A stretch of 64,000 nucleotides of DNA from Parelaphostrongylus tenuis (GCA_019055375.1 JAHQIW010005172.1:1-64000), one strand, 5' to 3'; shown: positions 12,245 through 25,848, counted from the first letter of the stretch. Made by a program: numbers and translations. The notes: generated by a model not told the origin, from the sequence alone.

Positions 12245-15200
12245 GCTGAGCTACCAACATCAGCCACCTGTCACCTGTCGTTCTGACGATCGTTGAGTGC
12301 TGCGAGCGGACACCGGTAAAACTTTCATTTATTCTTATCGCGTGCAAGAGTCCCACAATAGGTTCTTTTTTTTAGAAATTTTTTGAGCTTTTTATCTTTA
12401 ATCTATGTATTTTGTGAAAAAATTGGACCACGGGGTTAATAATTTTCCTGTAGAACTTTCCAAGAAATACGGTTGGTTACGGCTCTTGCTCATCAATTAT
12501 CGGTAGAGTGCTTAACGTGTCCGACCCCCTTATCTTCGTCAGCCCAGCGTATAGAACGACATCTACTTCCCGATCGTTGATATAGGTCTTAAGTAGCTTT
12601 CACACTTTCATTCGCGAGTTACGGTGTAGCATCGACCTTCATTGCGCATTCAGTAAAGCCCAAGTGATCTTCCCCTCTCTTCGTGGCCAGGTTTCTGAAA
12701 CCTACATCAAAGCGACAATGATCACCGAGTCAAGAGAGTAAAAGAGTGGACACGAAGCTTAGTGCTTTTGTTCTTATCGCTACATATTCAATACTTAGAA
12801 GCTCTTCGTGCTGCTCGTTTTCTTCTGCTCATCTCTGAAACAAGGTTGTTTATTATTTTCACTTCCCGCCCTAGATAGACTTAACTGGAGCACATGGAGA
12901 TATTCATTCCTTTGAGCGTGAATAGGGCATTCAAAACGAATGCGTTCCCTATAAAAATCGCTTTCGTAAGATTTAGCCGTGGGTCAATAACTCCACAAGA
13001 TTTGTTGAAATCTATCAATGTTCGTTGTGCCTAGTTAATACTTTGTGTTATGAAAACAATTTTGTCAGCAAGCTAAGATTGTGCAGATCTCGATTTTTAC
13101 TCTCACGCTGGTGCCATTCTAATATTCGCATGGCGTTTTGAAGGGTGGTGTTAAGATGGCATCGTATTGTCGAAGCGCTCCTCTCACGCCGATAGTCACG
13201 TCGATATGGACTAGTCATATTTGATTGTGATATCTTTATGCAGCTCACGGAGAATCTTTATAAGCTGAGTAAAACGCTCTGGCTGCTCAGTGTTTTTATG
13301 AGTGCTTGCTTTCGAAATGGTTCGAAGGACTTCTTCATATTGAAGAGCGATAGTCAAAGTGTTCTCATGTTTTTTCCCGAAACTTCATTAGGTACTGTTT
13401 ATCGTGTGGATGTGGGCTCAAGCATTAAATCTTTTTCAAACTTCACTTCGTTCACTGTTTTGTCAATCTGGTTTAGGATGACTCGAGGGAAGAGTTTGTA
13501 GACGACGGACAGCAAGCAGCTTGTGCTATGATAGTTGATGATGCGAAGGTTTCCCTATTTAAACATTAATACGATCTACTATTTTTTAATTGGCTTAAGT
13601 CTTGCAATCTGACAGGCAACGTGTGAAGAACCGAGCCCGCGTTTTCATGAGAGCTGACGGAGGGTTCCTCGGTTGTATTTGTGTTATCAGCTGCGGTTCA
13701 GGTGATTCATTCTCCGCCAACGAAATAGGTTGTCAGATTTTTGAGAGGAGAACGGTGGGACGACTTCACCCTCTTTAATTCACATGAGGTAAGAGGATAT
13801 GTGTATTAAAGAGATCCGATTAGTAAACGTGGGTAATTTTCTTCATTGCCCTTCTTCTTTCGATGTTCTTTTATCGCTTCTCTGCAGCGCTTTGCAAGTT
13901 TAGACTTGAGGCTTAGGTTTTCTGCGGCTCAGACGATTACAAGCTAACGGATCAAGTCGAGTGCTTGCGGAGACAAGCGTCTTTAAGTAACTTTAGGATT
14001 CGGTTTTCATAGCGTAAACGTGACGGCCTTAGATGAGCCGATTCCTTATGATTTGATTTATTCCAGTTTACTGCTTTTCTAGTACTCCGTTACTTAGATT
14101 TTGCCGTTTTCTCTTTTTCGCATGGCTTATCCCGTGCAGAATTTCGGAACAACGGCTACATCGACTAGGCATGACCTCCGTCTAATCAAGATGTGGTTTA
14201 TTTCGCTATGGTTATCTCTACTGTGAGATTTTTACGTCTGCAGCTGAGAGCTGGGTTTTTGGATATTCAAATTTCCCTGATTGCTTTTATCCGTTGTGAT
14301 AAACTCGGAGACTAGCGCAGCGTTCATTTCATTTTCGTCCGTGGGTCCCAATGTAGCATTCTTTGACAGCTCCTCTTGGTCCAATTTTCCCAATGATAAC
14401 CTTGAGTAATGTATGGTAATCTGTACAGATTTTCAGGGTCCCTAAAGAAACTCTATGAGTTCATCTGTTGTAACTTGGTGATGTTGCGTAACCAACGAAG
14501 GTGACCAAAACTGGTTTTAGTTCACACCATTTCAATGGCAATCGTTCGATCAGGCTGAAAGTTAGTTGAATACATTAATGCTCATGGTCAAACTCGTTTT
14601 GGCGAAAACGCTAACGCCGCCGGCATTTGTACAATCGCATTTTCCAACAAACAGTTCATCTCCGTTGTCAAAGACGATATGAAATGGGTGGTGTCTTCTC
14701 GTGTCAGCAAAGCCGATGATGTCGTTAGATACTTTTCTTGCTTACATCAGTAAATCTTTTGTAGATATTCACGTTCATGTGTGTGTGCATTATGTGTGTA
14801 GGTCGACTACTGTTGTCCACTGCGATTTCTGCAGCCTATTCTGGCTCTGAGATTATGTGAAACCCCACCGTGAGTCCTAAAAACATCCCAAGTTGGCGCT
14901 GCGAAGCAGCTAATCTATTTTCTGAATCCATTCGCGTCTCTTGGAGGCAGGCAGTCGCTTTTGATTTACTGTTAATTCCCATAGCCACCACTTTAGAGGC
15001 CTTTATGGACTTGGCAAGGATCTGTCAGTGAGGAACACCCGTGTTATGAGTATCTAAAGCATTTATTTTACCAAAGAATTCTTACTGGAATCTATATGCA
15101 CACAAGGCAGAGGATAAGCTTGCGCAAGTTGATCTCCAAATGATCGAAACACACGCGACCAAATCTTACCAGTGCTGTAATGTGATATTAAAATACTTCA

Positions 15201-15985
15201 CCAGAGAAAAAATTCTTGACTATGGTGTCATGAGACTCATCATCGTGTCGTAATCGTCTATTTCTCTTGGTCTGACAAGAAAGATTCCAATTCTCGCTTA
15301 ATCATCTCAAGCCTGATTAATATCATCGCCTACATAAATCAAATTTTGAGCGAAGTGAGAGATTCCGATGTAATAATAATATGAACAAGTGACGAACTCT
15401 ATCGAGTTAAGAATGACAATTACAACATTTGCTTTGGGATAATATTTTGTCACTTCTTTCTTCAAAAGAAAAATTCTCCGTTTCACAACATCTTCGTAAA
15501 AACTGAAATTGTGCAGAATGCAGATCTCCTGTCGAGCAGCTGCTCCACTTCCAAGCAATTCTACTTGGTGACACTGATTAAGATCACCTTCCGCATTGAA
15601 CACCGGGTTGTCCTGACATTTCTTTTCTATTTAAACATTTTTCCTGATACAATTGTTCTTTGTTACATCAATAAATCAGCCTACAATGTAGTCACCACTG
15701 TGATAAACGAGATGCAACTATTGCTGGCCAAAGATTCGATGCCTTTCTTTTAAAACGACGAAGCTCGCGGTCAAAGATTCAAGGTGTTTTTTTAAATTAA
15801 CTCTTCACATTCTTCTCCCACAGATGCTCTTCAGGGTGTGTGAGAGATGATAATTCGATGGAGCAATTTCAACGCTCTGTGGTAGATGTGAAGCCGTGGT
15901 GCAGCAAATTGCTTTGCAATGCAGGTCAAGAGTTATCTTGGAGAACGGCGGCACTGAGTCGTTTAGGACGCTTCACACAATTAGA
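12245..15985 (-). mobile_element. RTE-type non-LTR retrotransposon, near full length, degenerate
   Basis: The element reads on the minus strand. Its 3' tail is at 12245-12290 (repeats of CACCTGT, the complement of ACAGGTG). The C-terminal region is at about 12300-12730. Reverse transcriptase pieces are at 13248-13048 and upstream, including TLQNAMRILEW and, just 5', MKKSFEPFRKQALIKTL, which corresponds to the FExAFDSVE palm motif. The endonuclease domain is at about 13900-14760, with RRH, FDNGDELFVG-like and SDVIG-like blocks. The reading frame is broken many times. A further 5' portion, 14830-15985, is shared in the same order with the copy at 36.9-41.6 kb, so it belongs to the repeat. At about 3.7 kb it is close to the usual RTE length of a little over 3 kb. 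Confidence 0.75.
15307..15603 (-). CDS. 98-residue open frame in the 5' part of the RTE unit, function unknown
   Basis: An uninterrupted frame beginning MFNAEGDLNQCHQVELLGSG runs for 98 residues with a central KKEVTKYYPKANVVIV segment. A damaged version exists at the equivalent place in the RTE copy at 36.9-41.6 kb (KYYPKANAVIS, then AQNL). The similarity therefore spans two copies at protein level. It may be part of a 5' open reading frame of the element or a captured host exon. No domain is recognised. Because the rest of this copy is dead, expression is doubtful. Confidence 0.3.
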   Translation of the reverse strand: MFNAEGDLNQCHQVELLGSGAAARQEICILHNFSFYEDVVKRRIFLLKKEVTKYYPKANVVIVILNSIEFVTCSYYYYIGISHFAQNLIYVGDDINQA

Positions 15986-17097
15986 CATCACTAATTTTAC
16001 AAAAATGTCTATAAATGATCACTTTCTGCCAAACAAACAAAGACGAAGGGATACGCGATCCCTGAACAAAAGAGGCAGAAAAAATATCCAAAAAGTGATG
16101 GCCTCACTATATCTCTAAGCGTGGTCTATTTGATGAACCAATCAATATAATTCTGCGGAGATCTTTTTTGAGCTGCCGAATAAAATGTCATGAGCTACAC
16201 TTATAAACACTTCGGAAATTTATAGACACTTCTCGCAGCGATTGCATATTGGTCATGCTGTCATCTGCTGCAATTGTGATCCTGTCCGAGAAAAGATTTC
16301 TGAAATGTTACAGATACCCTGAGAGTAAAACAAGGGAATGATGGGCTAAGCATAATACAGAATGCACAATTTGACTAGGTTTCGACGTCTCTGGAGGCTA
16401 CTAGAGGTACTGATAAAGGAGATTTCATTGTTGTTAAATCCTTCGGCTCGTATATCGTTCGGCTATTCTGTCAGTCCTTTGTTACTATAAATTTGCACGT
16501 TACTTCGAGAGCTGTATAATCAAAGAGTTAAGAAGAGCCGACATAGAGCTAGCATAGCGCTGTACCATTGCTTTCTTTTCTGATGTTTCAAGATTCTTTG
16601 CAGCTTCGGTGTACCATAGAAATCAATCAATTGTCATTGATGAGGCATAGTATCTTAGCTAAAAGCAAACCAATCAAACAATTTTCCGCAATGATCTTTT
16701 GAGAGTACCAATGAGTACTAGGACTATTTATAGCGCTAAAACTATCTTACAAAAATGAAATATCTAGCTCACACCTCGGGAAACTTCCTGTTGTGCACAT
16801 ACGCGGTGAGTCCCTGTGACCAAATGCTCAGCTTATTCTCCATTGAGGCTACATAGTTTACCCTTGTGGGGATTTCGCATTTTGGATGTGTGAAGACGTA
16901 ACCACCGATACTCTTTGAATATCACAGAATTTAAGGCAAGATATAGTAAGTAACAAAGAAGTTCAGTAAGGTAGTTAGGGGTCTATCACGAATCGATCCA
17001 CACTCTTTCCTGTAACAAGCACGATCATGATGGCAAAACCATATAAACGGAACGAAGCACCATGAGTGCACGCAATAGTCGTTTTAGTTGTGATTTT
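15986..17097. other. No gene seen
   Basis: No motif-bearing frame and no repeat shared with the rest of the window was noticed. Confidence 0.4.
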
Positions 17098-18905
17098 ATA
17101 TACGTGAATGAATATAACGTCTAGTTTCGAAGCTGCAGGAAATCAGCCTCCGTTACATTATCAACTATCGGCTTTCTTCAAAAACCGAAAATTGACCTAT
17201 AAAGCGAATATAAACTCATAACTAGACTCGCAGTTTTCCGCTATATCCAGATTCAATAATAAACTTAATCTACATCGTCATAATAGTCAAAAATTTGGAA
17301 AAATGGAGAATTTAGACTCATTTCAATAACTATTTGTGTTCTAATCATAGCTTTGTGTGCAGTGTAAGTTCAAAAATGTTGAATGACTTCTGAAAATGAC
17401 TATTGTAATCTACCAACATTTCTATATTCCTCAATGCCAATCTACTGCAGGCTTTGTGATGAGCGAATCATGTTTATCATCAGCTCATTAGTGAGAATAT
17501 CGGGCCTCTTCCTCTCAAACAAGATGCATGTACTTTTCTTCGTTCTGGTGATGAAGCTGAACCTCATGAGACTAAACGAGATGTCACTGAGGAACTTAAC
17601 GTTGGCTGATCTACTCTCGTTTCGCCCTTAGTCAGAATTATCAAGTTGAGGAAAAAGTTACTTAACACCTACTAAATATTCAAATTTTTCACATTAATTC
17701 AGCTAAGAGCAGTATTCACTGCTATTCATAATAAAGACCATCATTATCCGTCATTGAACAGGTAGACCCACTTCTCATCCGACGTCACAATATGCCTCCG
17801 AAATCGTTCGTTGAAAGGCTTCTGCCAACAAACTAATCTTCAGCGCGAGGATTGGTTTGAGGCTTCAGCTGTCATTTCATGCGTTACTTGCTAGGCTTCT
17901 TGTGGAAAAATTAACTTGCTCGAGACGATTCCAGGCAGTCTTCTTATCGACGCTAAGTTCTGTTGCTAATTCACGAGTGCTTGATGACGGTTGCGCATCC
18001 AAATCTGCTTATAGATCTTTATCGTCCGTCGTTTAATGGCTCAAAGGAACGGACTTGGTCTTCACAATTGGAATCACCACTCTTTCACGTCGTCGTTTAT
18101 ACCACTTTGCAGCAGTCACATGGCTCACAGTTCCTTCACTTTCGCACCACAGATCTCCTTTGCGCATCTCTTATCGAAATGCAGTCGCTTCCAGTAATAG
18201 CTTGTCAAAACTCGAAACTCAGTTCTGTCCCTCGTCATCATTCAATATCCAAAGAATAAATTGAAATTCGATGCTTCATAACTAGCGTTCCCATGAGAGC
18301 TTTTTATGGAAATATTCCTGAAATATTCCTATAAATTTGCAGTAACCGATACTGTGTGAAGCAAACATAAAATTTGAATTTTTTGCCCGTATGAAGAAAC
18401 TTTTTCCTCAACCTGGTATACCCCATAATGTATGCGTGGCACATTTGCTGGGGAAAGATCGTTGCGAATAGGCAACACCTTATACGACCGTTTTTATAGA
18501 ACAAAATAATAACCTATAGACACAGTTCACCCAACTTTTGCAAAGCGCGCGGCGGAAAATCTATTGGAGAAACGGGAAGACCACTTTGGGCACGATCCTT
18601 GCGTAGGATCATAAAACATCAGCGTCTGAGTTTTCAGAAGCGCTTTGGATTCAATACCACCAGTTCAACTCTGAACGCAGAAAAGATTGCCTTGTTTGTG
18701 ATATGAGACAATATATAATACATTTGCTTAGATGCGGGAGTACATTGCAAGTCCGTGTGATTTCTTGCCCGGTGGTCTCAGCTTGAGCAATTTGTACGAA
18801 AATTTGTGAGAGCAGTTTAGACTGTTGAAAATTGATTTTGTGCCAGATACCATCAAAATCTGCGTTTGGGTGATCTTTTTTCAAACCTTTGGATGGATGT
18901 TGCAA
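17098..18905 (-). mobile_element. Mariner-like DNA transposon relic, copy 2
   Basis: This is collinear with 3691-5470, starting with the same ACGTGAATGAATATAACGTC. On the minus strand, a transposase N-terminal region can be read from about 18245. It has the TEFRVLTSYYWK start and 'SHVTAAKWYKRR', followed by a second HTH block 'ATELSVDKKTAWNRLEQVNF' at about 17990-17900. The second block is better preserved than in copy 1. Stops and shifts interrupt the frame. The presence of two long copies shows the repeat unit is at least 1.7 kb, longer than a typical 1.3-kb mariner, so it may be a composite. Confidence 0.7.
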
Positions 18906-19509
18906 CATTTGCATGAACCGTCGCCGTTCAATAACCAGTCGATAGGTGAAATCTCGAGGATTTCAAATGTGTGCTTGCCTCTCGAAAAAAAGCCTCTATG
19001 CGAGGTGTAGCACAGGAATAAAACTGTTGCACATCACACTAGTTTTCACTTAATACGGCTTTTCTTTCAAGCTTTCACATCCATTTCGGTAGCGCCAATC
19101 TTAACAATTGCAGGATGTGCTTAGTTTTTGGGAAAGGCTTTTTGGTGGTGCGCCGTTACAGCGAAAAATTTTGGGTTTTACACTAGGCGCGCACCTGCAC
19201 GCCACATGTAAGCTGCGCTACCCGATCGACATGGCGCCGAACTCAATGATCTTCTAGCTGTAAGAACACATTCAAACGTCCATCCCAAAAATCAAGCTTC
19301 TCTTTGGGATTATTGAAATTTGTGATATCGAATGGTTATTGAGAATCTGAATCAAAACCTTTATTCAGTGAAAGATGCTTTGAGTACGAAAGAAATTTTA
19401 CTCCATCTCTACAGTATAATGTATAAACCATTTAGGAAATAAAACTCATTTTTACAGACTCACGATACTCAAGATGGAAAATAATCATTAAAGCATTGAC
19501 AAGCTGATT

Positions 19510-19910
19510 AGGATATAACATGTTTTGAACCTTTAGGATCTAAAAGCTATACAGGCTCTTGTGTCCTCCTATCGGGACTGATCAGTAGCGCCGTCGTCGG
19601 TTCAGCCGCTCCCTTGAGGCTATACTTCTCTATGAAGGAATTTAAAGTCAAGCAATCAGCAGTGAAATGGAGAGATATGATTCAATTTAGAAAGCCGCAA
19701 ACTCTACCGCCGGTCACTGCAATATCGGCTAAGTACATTATCTAACTTGTGGTGAATTATTGCTCAACGTCGATTCCCTCATAGAGGAGTAGAGCCTCAA
19801 GGGATCGTCGCGACCGAGAACGGTGCTACAGATGAGTCGCAGTAGGGCGAAACAGGCTCATGTATAGTACTAAGACCTTAGTGGCTTAAAATATGTAATA
19901 TCGGTATCGA
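19510..19910. mobile_element. MITE, diverged copy of the 9.05-kb family
   Basis: It shares with 9050-9512 the left end (ATAACATGTTTTGAACC), the internal 'CGGTTCAGCCG', 'GGTCACTGCA', 'CGTCGATTCC' and 'GGGCGAAACAGG' blocks, and a weak right end. The inverted repeat is less complete than at 9.05 or 48.7 kb. No coding capacity. Confidence 0.55.
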
Positions 19911-20564
19911 TTATTATTGCTTAGCAAGGTCTATTGAAACAAATGGTCAAATGGAGAGCAACTAAACGTCAAAAAACAATTAAAAAATACCTTCCTTTAA
20001 TTTTGGGTGCGGATAGGGAAAATTATACACTATACAAAATACTTCGTATACATGCCGTCCTGAGGGCTAAATTGAAATTGTGTGAGCGAGAGATCGTCGC
20101 CGATTCATGCCTCGGCTCATGAAGCTTCAGAGGGTACACGGTGACAACGATAAAATGCATTGATGGACGAAACAAGAAATGAAAAATTTTTTTCTACGCT
20201 GACTAATTTTTGTCACCTAGAGACCAAGATAAGTGTTTATATAGCGCGTGTTGAACAATCGTTGTAACAATGGTCCTCCTTTCGCAAGTCTCACATGCCA
20301 GCTGACATAATAAGGTGAAACACCTAGTCTTATATGTGTTTATGAAGAACCTCTTACAGACTTCATCAAATCGTCGGATGTTCTTTTCACTTGTCAAATT
20401 GCAACGTTTGTATTGATTTGAGAAAGTACATTATAAGTTTCTATTTTTTTTCCTATCGCGTTGCAAGGAAAGCTGGGTGGGTCCTCCTTACACTAAAGCT
20501 CATCGAGCATCATGTCCCTATTCTAGAATTTTTGTGAAGCTTCAGGTAATCGCGTTGTTGGTCT

Positions 20565-20722
20565 TGTGCATCTGACATCTCGAAAAATCCACTTGCTATA
20601 AGGTCTCATTCATCTGCTGCTGTTGGAACGCATCACCTGCCCATCTATCTGATCTTTGATAGCCTGGCGTGCAAAACAGCGTCTCTAATTCCAGATTGCT
20701 AACGTGCGTAGCAAATACTATA
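20565..20722 (-). mobile_element. RTE C-terminal fragment
   Basis: The complement matches the segment of the RTE open frame that encodes IRHAVLHARISKIRWAGHVM in the copy at 49.9 kb, including the GCATCACCTGCCC and 'ATAGCCTGGCGTGCAAAAC' blocks. It is diverged and truncated on both sides. Confidence 0.55.
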
Positions 20723-21934
20723 CACAAAACCGTGATCATGAACAGAAGCAGTGACTCATACATCATGGTCCATTCTTACCTTTAGACTAATACTCAAAAC
20801 AACTATTTAGCGCTAATTATTCAGAAAATTCTTGAAAAATGCAGAACAGTACTCCAATCTAAGTCGAGTAGGACCAGAAGACATTAGGTAGAAAAGGCAT
20901 AAATTTTCCCTGCCATAACATCATTTGCTGCGGAAAGTAGTAAAATTACGCCATTATAAACTTTTCTAACTCTTTACTCAAACAAGACAAATAGAAATCA
21001 TCCATTACAATATTATTCACCGTTTTTTAAGCTTTAAGGGACAATTACAAGAATCTCCAGCTGCACTAAATGGCATACCCTTCCATCACAAACAGAAGAA
21101 TATCAACAAAACATTTTCAGGAAAACATTACGCTATCTCATCAAGAGAAATAACCAGTAAAGATTGATCTATAAGGAAGAACTAATTGTTATTTTGCGTG
21201 TTCTCAACTCATTTCATCTGACTAAGCACGCGGTTTCCATGAGGAAAGCACCTCTGCGCAAGCATATCGATTTCCTTCCGTCGTTCATCATTCTTTAACA
21301 ATAGTATTTGAACTGGCATAGATCCCGTCAATTCCTGAATTCTTTTTTAAACTTCAAAAGATTCACGCGCTAGTACTATGTACGGCGAACTCATACGTCA
21401 ATTTGTAGCATATAAAAACAACGCAAAACATCTTTTATCTCTCGTCAAAAAAGGTTTAAATAATGGAATAAATAAGCACATCAATGACTTAATTGGATAT
21501 GCAGCAATGTACGAAACAGAGTAAGTTATGACGAAGCATGCACCGCTCTCTCGTGGGTTGTGAGTTAGAAACTGCAACTCTTTATAGTCTAACTACTTAG
21601 TGTATTTATAAACACTTTAGGTAAATTATGTAATTGCACAAATATCTCAGGCTCCAGCTTGAAAAATCATTCGGAACACAACTGACATAGCTGATTCAAT
21701 TTTCGCAGTTGGATGCCTGAATGAAAATTCTCCAAATGAACAGAGGCACGGTTCATAAGGTCGAAAACTTGACTGCACACTGCACATCGTAGCCTGAATT
21801 CGCACCATTCAAAGAAAATCGGACGAGAAATTTATTGTATGAGATACCGTAGAAATAGCGATTTTTTGTTCTGCGCTGAATTTGGTAGACATTTTTTTGA
21901 GTTATACATTATTGCCCAAACATCCACTATTACA

Positions 21935-22090
21935 TGACCACGGACCTCCCTCTTTGAGGGATCCCGCCCGGTTAGTCGCTAGGGCACGTGGCGCGTCACC
22001 AGGTGGTGGATTGGGGAATAAACGTGAATCAAAAGCGATCGTGTGCTTCCCAGAGACGCAGGTGGATTCGAGGGAGAGCACCCCTGCTTT
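21935..22090. other. GC-rich island of unknown nature
   Basis: In surroundings that are strongly AT-rich, this stretch holds GAGGGATCCCGCCCGG, 'GGCACGTGGCGCGTCACC' and 'GATTCGAGGGAGAGCACCCC'. It contains short self-complementary pieces (CCTC-TTTGA-GGG, GTGGCGCGTCAC). It is not a tRNA, rRNA or spliced-leader sequence that I recognise. It could be a small structured RNA or a foreign or repeat fragment. Confidence 0.3.
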
Positions 22091-25000
22091 TTAACTTATA
22101 TTTTATCATGCATCGTTTGACAATATAACCCCAGATGGTATATCGTGGATCGCTTGACACATCTCAGCGTAATTACAACTTTTCAATATACTAATGATTT
22201 TTTTGCTAGAAGCTTTAACTCTCTTTGACTGAAGAGAACGACCTTCAAGCAAATAGTGCTTTGAGTTGGTCACTGAATATGTCATTATTGTGGAGATATC
22301 AGATTCTCGACTATTACGGATTATCGAACGGTTCAATTGTTGATGTATTCAATACACTTCGAAAATGGCTGATTGTCAAGTGAAATGCTAATAAACTTTG
22401 ATTAGTTTCAGGAAGACTATCCTGGAAAAAATTCTCGACTGAATCTGTTGGTTGGGACTACGTTTAATAAATAGATAGCCAACCACTAACTATGTCTTTT
22501 AAGAGAAGCTTCGATTCCTGATAAAGTAGCTGGTTCCATTTTTTTTCACTTTTAAAGTGGAAAAAGTATGCACTTTATGCATCGGGGTCAATAGATGAGA
22601 AGCCTACAAATCTAAGCTGGATATCACATACAGTTTGGAATTCCAACGTGTAAAGCCATTTTGAGAGTGTAGATCACTGGCTTACATTGCGTATTGCGGT
22701 CTTGCCCGCCTCACCAGGGCCACATTCGCCGCATCCCTCTCCCCCACACTGTTGGTAGTGAGATTGTATGAATAACCTCTGTGCAATCGACTGAAATAGA
22801 TTGATAAAATACGAAAATCACGCTTTCACGTTGTTTTACAAAAACGACGTTTCCCCGTTCGTACTATCAGTAGGCGGACGTGCGAGGCGTGTGGCTCTGA
22901 TAGACGGACGAATTCGCCAATACGTGCGTAAGCCTCTGAGGTATCATCACAATGCTTTAAAACATTCTCTCTGACTACATTGGATATTTATTACAGGGTT
23001 TCATGAACCAGACAAGCATGAGGTGCATCTACTGTCGATCCTCTGTCAGATGAACTGCAGTCAGTTACTATCACAAAATGCATAATTTTCCGTCAGGTTT
23101 TCGAAACTAATCGGAATAAACTTCTAGACAAATAATCCTCCTAAAAATTATTTTTGAAGGTAATGTTGTATCAATTCCGCGTTGAATCTTGAAAGCACTT
23201 CTGCAACTCGGCAAAATACCATTTTCACAATCTGTACAGCTCTAAATGTTTCATTCGAGAGACCGCAAAGAATGACGATTTTTGGAGCAACAAATTCGCC
23301 TGAGTGAACGATTCCACCTACTTTCCAAGAACAGGTAGCCTAGAGAAGCTCAAAAATTTTGGAATACGGCTGCTGATTCTCCTAAAAGCGTTCTGAACTT
23401 GGTTTCAAATTTAGTTTGGAATCCAATTGAACACTGCTGAATTTATCTGACTCCTAGCAAGTAGTCAGCAGAACTCTGTTATTCACAAACGAGAAGGAAC
23501 TAGCAGACGTGCGAGCATTTAAGGGTGATGTTGTGAATGTGTTTGACATTACTGCATCCTAGGACATGAGCCGTTAGGTAGTGTTATCAAGCAGATTTAA
23601 ACAAGAGAAACTGCTGCACCACATTTCATCTTTTCCTAGGTTACTCATCTAGTAAAGAATGCTAAAGATACCTCCCTATTGAAATCCCGGTTCTTCTCAC
23701 TATTAGCGCTTTGTAATCGGGTCAACTCGGCGCACTCCACTGGTGCTGAAGACGGTATCGATGTAGGGATAGCAGGTGTGAGATGAGCGATGCAAATGTA
23801 TTTAATGGGAGAGCTGGATCAGGCGTATAGGCCGATCTCATCTTTGCAATGCGTCCTGCTCACAGCTTGAGATGATCTTTTGTGGCCGAGAATCTATAGT
23901 TTTCGCTGGACCTGAAAATCGATTTCTTTGCATAATCACATAAACTACCAAACAGTTTGCTTTCTGGAAATTATAATACATCCGCGACAAAATTAGCCAT
24001 AAATGACTCGCTTGCAGGGTGTGAACATCGAACCAGAAAAGTCATATATGACTCATTTTTTTCATCGTTTATTCGCTTCCGGAGAGCTATTGTGCGACAC
24101 TTTTTTTTGCTCAGCAGAGTTGCCTTTCGCTGTCTCAGCTGTTCAAATTGGCGATGTTGAAGTAGTAAAAGAAACGCTATGAAGACGGATCAATAAGCTG
24201 AAAGCTAATTGTTGTTCCCTTTCTCGAGAACGCTTAGATTTATGCCGAGTATGTGACAATGCCCAACATATTTGCGGCTGCTTGTGGTGTGCATTTAACT
24301 CAACGCATACCAAAGCAGTAACGTTAGTTAGCCATATGACTTCAACTAGTGTCATTTTGCTTCCAAAAATGGCCCACCTAATCCTTTCTTTGCCCTCGAA
24401 AAATGTGAATGCTCCGCCTCCAATTATTTTGACTTTTTCATCACAGTGAATCCTACGTAATCTTTATGCCGTTTCTTTCTGACTATCTTTGGAACATATC
24501 CACCTCATGTGAGACAAAACTCGAAGGGAACCACCTTCAGGTGGAACATATGTTTAGTGAACGTTTGCCTTACCAGTCTGTTTTCTATTTCCATCTATAT
24601 CTGAAAAAATACGCAGTCATAAACCTATCTTTTAGTAGACAAAAGCAACTCTCGAAGCACATAACCGAGGTACACTCAAAAAACTACATCAGGAGAGGTT
24701 GAGGATCGACATTATATGTCAGGAACCGAAACGAGGGCTAATTCATCGCGTAAAACTACCTACTTTTGCCATCCAAGCAAGACGGGATACGATTCTTATC
24801 CTCGTCATGAACTATGTGATAATACAGTAATAATAGTTTCTCATCACAATCTGGGAGTTTGGTTTTTCCCATGTTGTCGGATGCATTCCAGTGTGTCGGC
24901 GGTGGTAAGCCTATGAAAGCATGTGGGATCATATGGGACAGTCGTGAAGACATGGTGCGCGATGTGATGGGACCTTGTGCCGGTGTTTCTTCTGCTCAAA

Positions 25001-25536
25001 AAACTAGCCTATACAACTGTTCTTCTGTACAACTACGACCCTCCTCTCCGACTTAACATTACGGATCAGGTTCTCGTAGTCACAAAAGGCCATCGAGTCT
25101 TGACGAGGTGACGTTTCTCATTACACATGTTGAAACACCACCTATGTTTTGTTAATGAATTCCATATGTTTTATGATTGACTAAAACGCTTGATCAAAAA
25201 CATTGCTTGGTAGCCTTGCAGAGAGAGTTTTAAGTGGATGAAAGGTATGATGACTCATGAGCATCGTGTGGCAAGGGAATCTCAACGCTCAGTGAGCAGA
25301 AATGAGCTAGACGAGCGAGAAAGAAGCCTGAGGCGTGGGCAGCGCGGTCACTTCTGTAATTATTTTTTCCTGTGGTCGTAAAACATCTAGAACTATGTTG
25401 TTTCAAAGAGGTCTTTTTGCCGCGACTCCACCAGACTACACAGGAGGTTTCAAATTACACTGAAAACTATCAGCCAGTCTAGCCGAGTCCTTGTTGACCA
25501 ATCGTTGCATTACAATGTGCACCGCGTTTATGGTGA

Positions 25537-25848
25537 ATGCTCCAATATGGTGGACTATACCGTGAAGGCGACGAATTTCATGCATATCCGTACCGAACTT
25601 GTAATAGATGCACCTTTGAGATCGACAGTTCTAATGAACGACGATCACGAGCCATGTTGCCGTATCTTTTCGACCTATTTTCTGACACCTATCTAATGAT
25701 TGAGGAGAGACATCGTCGCTACTCTTTTCGAGACGGTGCTAACGTGAAGAAAAGCATAAATGGTGACCAATGGGACGCAGCGGTACGAGAATGCCGGTAT
25801 GTGCAGTACCAGTGGAAAGATATCCACACAGAGAGCAGGTTGCAATAA
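25537..25848 (+). CDS. Unassigned 103-codon open frame
   Basis: The frame starts MLQYGGLYREGDEFHAYPY and includes a CNRC pair and a charged stretch (MIEERHRRYSFRDG). A second frame overlaps it at 25505-25696. I recognise no family and no splice signal that would link it to other exons. It could be a chance frame or a relic exon; support is weak. Confidence 0.15.
   Translation: MLQYGGLYREGDEFHAYPYRTCNRCTFEIDSSNERRSRAMLPYLFDLFSDTYLMIEERHRRYSFRDGANVKKSINGDQWDAAVRECRYVQYQWKDIHTESRLQ

Noticed and set aside
13238..13501. Plus-strand 87-codon frame
   Set aside because: It overlaps the minus-strand RTE reverse transcriptase and has no motif of its own.
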